A stretch of DNA of 64,000 bases from Leucobacter insecticola (GTDB taxonomy: Bacteria > Actinomycetota > Actinomycetes > Actinomycetales > Microbacteriaceae). The DNA is taken from NCBI RefSeq assembly GCF_011382965.1, contig NZ_CP049934.1, positions 1,488,001-1,552,000 on the forward strand. The letters are read 5' to 3'. Below the pieces are notes generated by a model. The model was not told the DNA's origin and did no database searches. It was given only the letters and a program-made list of their open reading frames with translations. This document shows positions 59,458 to 64,000 of the stretch, piece by piece. Numbering within the stretch: position 1 is the stretch's first letter; each line of letters begins with the position of its first letter. Both the position numbers and the translations under genes were made by a program.

Positions 59458-61217
59458 GAGTTGATCTCCGCATCTCCCATGTAAGCCGCGATCACGGCCG
59501 GGTCGTCAAGAACTTCCTGCTGCGGGCCCTGCGCCAGCACCCGGCCGAAATCAAGCACGGTGATCTCGGTGCAAACAGTGCGTACAAGATCGAGGTCGTG
59601 CTCAATGATCACGATGGCCGTGTCGAAACGCGACGGGATCCGGCTGAGCCGCTGCCCAAACTGCAGATGCTCGTCGTGCGAGAGCCCGGCGGCTGGCTCA
59701 TCAAGGATCAGTACCTTGGGGCCGGAGAGTACCGCGGCCGCCACCTCGATCAGTCGGCGGGTGCCGACGTCGACGGTTGACAGCCTTTCCTCGGGTGCTG
59801 GGCACCCCAGGAAGGTTAAGGCATCGGTGAGTTCATCATTGTCGATGCACTCACGCGTCACGAAGCGTACGTAGGACTCGACCGTGAGCTGGGGCGGAAC
59901 CCGATCCTGCTGGAAGGTGCGACGTAGGCCCAGGCGAGCTCGCGCCGCGGGTGCCAGCCGGGTGATGTCCTGGCCATCAAGCAGCACCGTTCCTGTGTGC
60001 TGCGGCAAGAACCCGCTCACCGCATCGACGAAGGTCGACTTGCCAGCACCGTTCGGGCCGATAAGTCCCATGATCGAGCGGGGGCGCACCTGCAGCGACA
60101 CACCGTCGAGCGCCTTCAACGCACCAAACTGGACACCGAGGTCGACGACTTCAAGCACGGGCGGAGCGTCAGCGGGAACTGGGTTGGCAGCTTCTGGCAC
60201 GGCGAATACATCGAGCACGCTCGTCCCGACCTCGTGCGCGGTGAGGTCGGCGCCTTCCACCAGTCGCTTACGCGAGCGCTTGCGGAACAAGTTTCGGATT
60301 CCCTCGCCCAGGTTGGTGCCACTCGTGAGGGCCTGGATCCCGAGCAGACCAAACACGACGAAGCCCCAGTCTTGCGGCACGCCCCACTTCTTCAACAGTT
60401 CTGGCACGAGCACCCAGAGGATACCGCCGAAGATGGCCATATCGATGAGGTAGGCGCCGCTCATGACCGCGAGGATGTAGAGCGCGAGCGACTGCAGTGG
60501 GGCGAAGCTCGACGCGAAAGGGAGCTGTACTTGACCCGCGATCAGCCCGCCTGAGATACCGCCGAGCGCCGCGCTCACCGCGAACGCTGAGAGCTTTGCG
60601 GAGCTGACACTCTGCCCAACGGCTGCCGTACCGCGCTCTGAGAACGCGACAGCTTTCCAACTGCTTCCGATGCGGCTGCGCTGCAACCACGAGATCAGCA
60701 GGGCGCAGAGCACGAGCACGATGACCGCGAAGAAGAAGTACTCGCGATCGCTCGAGAAGAGCTCGGGCCGCGACACCGGAATGCCGTCGACGGACCCCGG
60801 AAATTGGATCTGGATGAGCATCACGTCGAACGCCGCGGCGAAACCGAGGGTGACAACGGCGAGGTTGACGCCGCGAAGACGAAGCGCCGGGAGACCGATC
60901 AAAATACCGGCGAGCCCTCCTGCGACGCCACCAGCGAGCAACCACACGGGGAAACCGCCGGGGATCTCGTTGACGCTCATCCAGGCAACGACCCACGCAC
61001 CGATCGCGGCGAAGGTGAGCTGGGAGAGAGCGATGATGCCTGCGGAGCCGGTAACGACACCGAGACCGAGTACAGCGATGATCGCCGTGACCGAGCTGAT
61101 TGCGAGGAAGACGTAGTAGCCGGAAAGCCCGACGCTTAATCCCCAGCCGACTGCGAGTGCGACGACCGCGATGACGAGGGGAAGGGCAGTGCGAAGACGA
61201 CGGTTAGCGAGCAGCAT
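59454..61217 (-). CDS. ABC transporter fusion: LivM permease + LivG ATPase
   Basis: 587 residues from the ATG at 61217 (AAGGAGG upstream). Residues 1-310 are a LivM permease with about nine membrane segments (LPLVIAVVALAVGWGL, GSAGIIALSQLTFAAIGAWV, ALRLRGVNLAVVTLGFAAAF). After a linker a LivG ATPase follows: Walker A GPNGAGKST near 398, signature-like VGTRRLIEVAAAVL, Walker B KVLILDEPAAGLSHDE and IIEHDLDLV. The two parts are usually separate genes, although such fusions are known. It overlaps livH by 14 bp. Confidence 0.92.
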   Translation of the reverse strand: MLLANRRLRTALPLVIAVVALAVGWGLSVGLSGYYVFLAISSVTAIIAVLGLGVVTGSAGIIALSQLTFAAIGAWVVAWMSVNEIPGGFPVWLLAGGVAGGLAGILIGLPALRLRGVNLAVVTLGFAAAFDVMLIQIQFPGSVDGIPVSRPELFSSDREYFFFAVIVLVLCALLISWLQRSRIGSSWKAVAFSERGTAAVGQSVSSAKLSAFAVSAALGGISGGLIAGQVQLPFASSFAPLQSLALYILAVMSGAYLIDMAIFGGILWVLVPELLKKWGVPQDWGFVVFGLLGIQALTSGTNLGEGIRNLFRKRSRKRLVEGADLTAHEVGTSVLDVFAVPEAANPVPADAPPVLEVVDLGVQFGALKALDGVSLQVRPRSIMGLIGPNGAGKSTFVDAVSGFLPQHTGTVLLDGQDITRLAPAARARLGLRRTFQQDRVPPQLTVESYVRFVTRECIDNDELTDALTFLGCPAPEERLSTVDVGTRRLIEVAAAVLSGPKVLILDEPAAGLSHDEHLQFGQRLSRIPSRFDTAIVIIEHDLDLVRTVCTEITVLDFGRVLAQGPQQEVLDDPAVIAAYMGDAEINS

Positions 61218-62079
61218 CCCACACCTCCTTACGCTGCGACCACAGCAGCAGAATGACGATGAACAGGAAGGGGATGAAGTTACGCACAAACGACACAGCG
61301 GGGATCTGCGCCACGATTCCGGTAATGATCCCGAGCGAGAGACCGCCGACCACTGCGAGATCGAGGCGCCTAAAGCCGCCGAGCAGCGCGGCAGCCGCGG
61401 CTGGGATGATGAGCATCGACAAGCTGATGGCATCGTTGGACTGAGAGGGGGCAATCACCATGATCGTGATTGCTGAAATGGCGCCGGTCACGGCCCATAC
61501 GCCGATCGAGAGGGGTTTTGCTGCGATGCCGATGAGTTCGGCGGTTGTCGGGCGTTCAGAGAGAGCGCGCAGCTTGGTGCCGACGGTGGTCTTGCGAAGC
61601 AGAATCGAACAGGCTGCCGCCACGGTGATCGCCAGCGCCGCCATTACGACGGTAACCCAACTCACTACGACACCTGCGACCGAGAACGCTGGGCCAGAGA
61701 GGATCGGTTCGAAAGGCTGAGGCTTGTTGCCGAACATGATGAAAGAAAGTGAAATCAGCAGGAGGAGCGGAGCGACGGTCATCGCTGACCGTAGGGTGAC
61801 GGTCGACTCTGACAGCCAGGTTGCCGCGATCCACCCGATGATGCCGCTCAGTAGCGCCCCGACGATCACTCCTGCGATGATTGCGAACCAGGTGGGAAGG
61901 CCGAGCTTGTCGGCGAACCACACAGCAGAGAATGCTGCGAACATTCCGGTTGCAGCTTGGGCAAAATTGACGACTCGCACGAGCCGGGACATCAGAGTGA
62001 GGGTCACGGCGAGCACGGCGTAGAGACCGCCGGACGCGAGACCCGCGAGAGCGCCCTGGAGGAGCGCGCTCCCGTTCAC
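61204..62079 (-). CDS. livH: branched-chain-amino-acid-type ABC transporter permease LivH
   Basis: 291 residues, about eight membrane segments. Typical start LLQGALAGLASGGLYAVLAV and VNFAQAATGMFAAF; cytoplasmic loop KLRALSERPTTAELIGI; end LFIVILLLWSQRKEVWDA. Partner of the LivM part of the fusion. It lies 150 bp behind the binding-protein gene, with a strong hairpin in the gap. Confidence 0.93.
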   Translation of the reverse strand: MNGSALLQGALAGLASGGLYAVLAVTLTLMSRLVRVVNFAQAATGMFAAFSAVWFADKLGLPTWFAIIAGVIVGALLSGIIGWIAATWLSESTVTLRSAMTVAPLLLLISLSFIMFGNKPQPFEPILSGPAFSVAGVVVSWVTVVMAALAITVAAACSILLRKTTVGTKLRALSERPTTAELIGIAAKPLSIGVWAVTGAISAITIMVIAPSQSNDAISLSMLIIPAAAAALLGGFRRLDLAVVGGLSLGIITGIVAQIPAVSFVRNFIPFLFIVILLLWSQRKEVWDAAR

Positions 62080-62157
62080 GGGTGGCTCCGTGGGCGTTTA
62101 CGGTTGGATATGGTGCACATGTGGATCCTTTGGTGCCAGAGGTTGAACGGTTGAGCA

Positions 62158-62199
62158 GAGCGGACCAGTCTCACCTCACGGTGAGTATCTGGCCCGCTC
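62158..62199 (-). terminator. hairpin between binding-protein and permease genes
   Basis: GAGCGGACCAG at 62158 pairs with CTGGCCCGCTC at 62189 (one mismatch), with an inner CTCAC/GTGAG stem. On the transcribed strand it follows the livK-type stop by 30 bp. As at 32777, a stem without T run sits between the binding protein and the rest of the operon, likely to favour binding-protein mRNA. Confidence 0.6.
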
Positions 62200-62230
62200 C
62201 GTTCTGTCACGCTGCTGCGATTATCGATCG

Positions 62231-63415
62231 CTACTTGCTGCTCGGAAACAGCAGCCAATCTTCGGCAGCCTTTTCCCAAGCCCGTGTGCCCGACTTAAGC
62301 TCGACGGGCCATGCGCCGGGCTCGTAGTCTTGCTCTGCAGCCTTCTTGAACTGATACTCGTAAGCGACCATCGGGTTGTCGATCGGATCCATTCCTTCGA
62401 GCGCCGCAGCAACGGACTCTCGGGTAATGTTGCCGTCAATGCTCTTCAGTACTTCGACGAAGTAGGTTGCTGCGAGGTAGCCGCCCTGACTGAACGAAGT
62501 CAGTGCGATATTGTTCTCCTTCATCAGGCCACTCCAGTCAGCGTTGATCTCGCTGTCTTCAGTGAAGGGGTAGAACTCGGCAGGAATGTGTGCGCCGGCG
62601 CTCGTCCAATCGAGAGCTTTCGCAAAGTTTTCGCTGTAGACGCTTGTGAGGAAGAGGAACGTGACATCATCCCAGCCCTGAGCTTGTGCTGCTTTCACTT
62701 GACCAATCGCGTCGGGCTCCATCGCGTTTACAGCGATCGCCTTGCAGCCCGCTTCCTTCGCCTTCACGATGTAGGGCGTGTAGTCAGACCCGCCGTAGGG
62801 AACCGTGTCGTCGACAAAGATTGGCTTCTTGCCGGTGATCTCGGTCCAGCGTTCCACGCCCGCGGTGTACGCGGGCAGCGTGGAGCCTGCGATCTCAAGC
62901 ATTACGCAAATGTCATCGATGCCGAGATTCTCGGAGCCGTTGAGAAGAGTGAGGGTCATGTCGTTGTAAGGTCCGATGTTGACTGGAGCGATACTGGGGG
63001 AATTGAAACACCCCGGATCTACACCGATACCGGGCATCGACTTGACGCCCTCCTGCTCGTAGTATTTCTTGTTGATATCGCACTCGATGAGGGATGCGCC
63101 GCCGATGAGGGCGACAACCTCGTCGCTGCCGACAAGCTCTCTGGCCGCCGCGGTCGCTGCCGCGGGATCGCCCTTGTCGTCGACCGTGTTGTATTCGATC
63201 TTGTGGCCGTTTACCCCGCCGTCTGCGTTCACGCGATCGAATACCGCCTGGGCAGCTTCCGATGCTTCGGGGAATGTTGCCGCGCCACTCAGCGTGTTCA
63301 CTGAGCCAATCTTGATCGGGGCTCCCTCGCCGCCGCCATCAGATCCGGCGCAACCCGTCAGGGCAATAGCGGTGACCGTAGTCATCGCGGCAATGCCAGC
63401 AATTTTTCTTTTCAT
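62231..63415 (-). CDS. livK: branched-chain-amino-acid-type ABC transporter substrate-binding lipoprotein
   Basis: 394 residues. Lipoprotein signal peptide MKRKIAGIAAMTTVTAIALT with lipobox LTGC. The mature part is a periplasmic-binding-protein type I fold (IKIGSVNTLSGAATFPEASE, VVALIGGASLIECDINKKYY, VPYGGSDYTPYIVKAKEAGC). Binds the solute outside the membrane for the LivHMGF importer. The solute is not necessarily an amino acid, given the catabolic neighbours. First gene of the importer operon. Confidence 0.93.
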   Translation of the reverse strand: MKRKIAGIAAMTTVTAIALTGCAGSDGGGEGAPIKIGSVNTLSGAATFPEASEAAQAVFDRVNADGGVNGHKIEYNTVDDKGDPAAATAAARELVGSDEVVALIGGASLIECDINKKYYEQEGVKSMPGIGVDPGCFNSPSIAPVNIGPYNDMTLTLLNGSENLGIDDICVMLEIAGSTLPAYTAGVERWTEITGKKPIFVDDTVPYGGSDYTPYIVKAKEAGCKAIAVNAMEPDAIGQVKAAQAQGWDDVTFLFLTSVYSENFAKALDWTSAGAHIPAEFYPFTEDSEINADWSGLMKENNIALTSFSQGGYLAATYFVEVLKSIDGNITRESVAAALEGMDPIDNPMVAYEYQFKKAAEQDYEPGAWPVELKSGTRAWEKAAEDWLLFPSSK

Positions 63416-63474
63416 GAGGTTCCTTCTGTTGGTGACCTGTATAAGTACTGGGCTGTGAAGTGTCAGTTTTGGGC

Positions 63475-64000
63475 CTACACCGGCTGCACGTCGGGGTACT
63501 CGACAGAGCCGATGGGGTAAATGTGGCCGCCTGCTCGTGAGTGCTCGGCTTCGCCGTCGCTGTTGATGCCGAGGAAGATCCCTGTCGTCATCAGCTGGTA
63601 GCCAAGGTCGTGGAGCCAGACGCTTGCGACGGCGATCCGGAACTCACGGAAGCAGAAGAGGTAGAGTCCGTCGGCAAATTTCCACACCGTTGACATGTCC
63701 ATGTCGCCGTGGCCTCGCTGCACGCCCTGCACGCACTGCCAGGCGTAGCGCTCGCTCGAGATATAGACGTGCTCGTAGAGGTGATGCGGGCTGTAGCGGT
63801 AGAGGTTGCGCTTGCCGATGAGGTCGCGTGACGGCCCGGGCACCTCGCCGCTTGGGGTCCCACCATCGGTGACAGCGGACCAGAAGGTTTGCCCAACCTG
63901 GGGCTCGCCCTCTACAGCGGTCTCCGCGATCTCGGAACGGGTGACGAGCCCGCGGTGGGTCGACTCGGAGTAGACCACGGTGATGGCTTCGCGCTCGCGT
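63475..64000 (-). CDS. moaF: MoaF-like protein, partial (cut by window edge)
   Basis: The frame is open to the last base, so the N-terminus lies outside the window; 174 codons are visible. The part present matches the C-terminal domain of MoaF proteins: YRYSPHHLYEHVYISSERYA, WQCVQGVQRGHGDMDMSTVW, KFADGLYLFCFREFRIAVAS and GYQLMTTGIFLGINSDG. MoaF is known from monoamine-utilisation and related catabolic operons. It is a lipocalin-like protein of uncertain function. It lies 59 bp upstream of the binding-protein gene on the same strand and may be in its operon. Confidence 0.82.
   Translation of the reverse strand, partial: REREAITVVYSESTHRGLVTRSEIAETAVEGEPQVGQTFWSAVTDGGTPSGEVPGPSRDLIGKRNLYRYSPHHLYEHVYISSERYAWQCVQGVQRGHGDMDMSTVWKFADGLYLFCFREFRIAVASVWLHDLGYQLMTTGIFLGINSDGEAEHSRAGGHIYPIGSVEYPDVQPV

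Noticed and set aside
59560..60554. Overlapping long open frames opposite the LivM-LivG fusion
   Set aside because: Antisense shadows of a well-conserved gene, with Ser/Arg/Thr-rich random composition.

Overview
The window looks like chromosome of a high-GC Gram-positive bacterium (Actinomycetota; Microbacteriaceae such as Leucobacter would fit, but the genus is inference). It has two very different halves.

Left half (about 1-30.9 kb): a heavily rearranged type VII secretion (T7SS) effector island. It holds at least seven toxin/immunity cassettes of the LXG kind. Toxin tails include a PD-(D/E)XK-like nuclease (8.1-9.0 kb), a GH-E/HNH-type nuclease (17.4-19.4 kb), two tails that look RNase-like (3.7-4.4 and 12.6-13.6 kb) and a glycine-zipper membrane toxin with a multi-pass membrane partner (27.1-29.2 kb). 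Around them are small WXG/Lap-type helical partner proteins, three DUF4176-like proteins, two DUF5085-like proteins and several 3'-terminal pieces of an EssC-type secretion ATPase. Two large EssC pieces share a nearly identical block of about 440 bp and then diverge in their last ATPase domain, each followed by its own accessory genes. Four full-length copies and one fragment of a 1295-bp IS3-family element, a second IS3-family element, an IS256-family element and IS1634-like and IS21 remnants cut and join these genes. Only one IS copy keeps a target duplication, so much of the layout comes from recombination between IS copies.

Right half (about 31-64 kb): ordinary, orderly metabolic genes, mostly intact. 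A peptide-type ABC importer (31.2-36.5 kb, with a permease-ATPase fusion) is followed by a DEAD-box RNA helicase with an RGG-rich tail and an AbiEi-like gene that lies between two copies of an unusual inverted repeat family. From 40.4 to 58.6 kb lies a catabolic region: aldehyde dehydrogenase, MFS transporter, two HSL-type esterases, two aldo/keto reductase-like proteins, zinc alcohol dehydrogenase, two amidohydrolases, two SDRs, an alpha/beta hydrolase, an O-methyltransferase-like protein, two tandem phosphotriesterase-like proteins, an EthD-like protein and a TetR regulator. Related GTAGA-containing palindromes in four control regions suggest one TetR-controlled regulon. The substrate is not identifiable from sequence; the enzymes point to an ester, lactone, amide or phenolic compound. 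A branched-chain-amino-acid-type ABC importer (58.8-63.4 kb, with a LivM-LivG fusion) and a MoaF-like gene cut by the window edge finish the region.

At least seven genes are interrupted by single-base losses, most of them in runs of C or G. This may be real decay, but homopolymer errors in the assembly are an equally good explanation and should be excluded before calling these pseudogenes.
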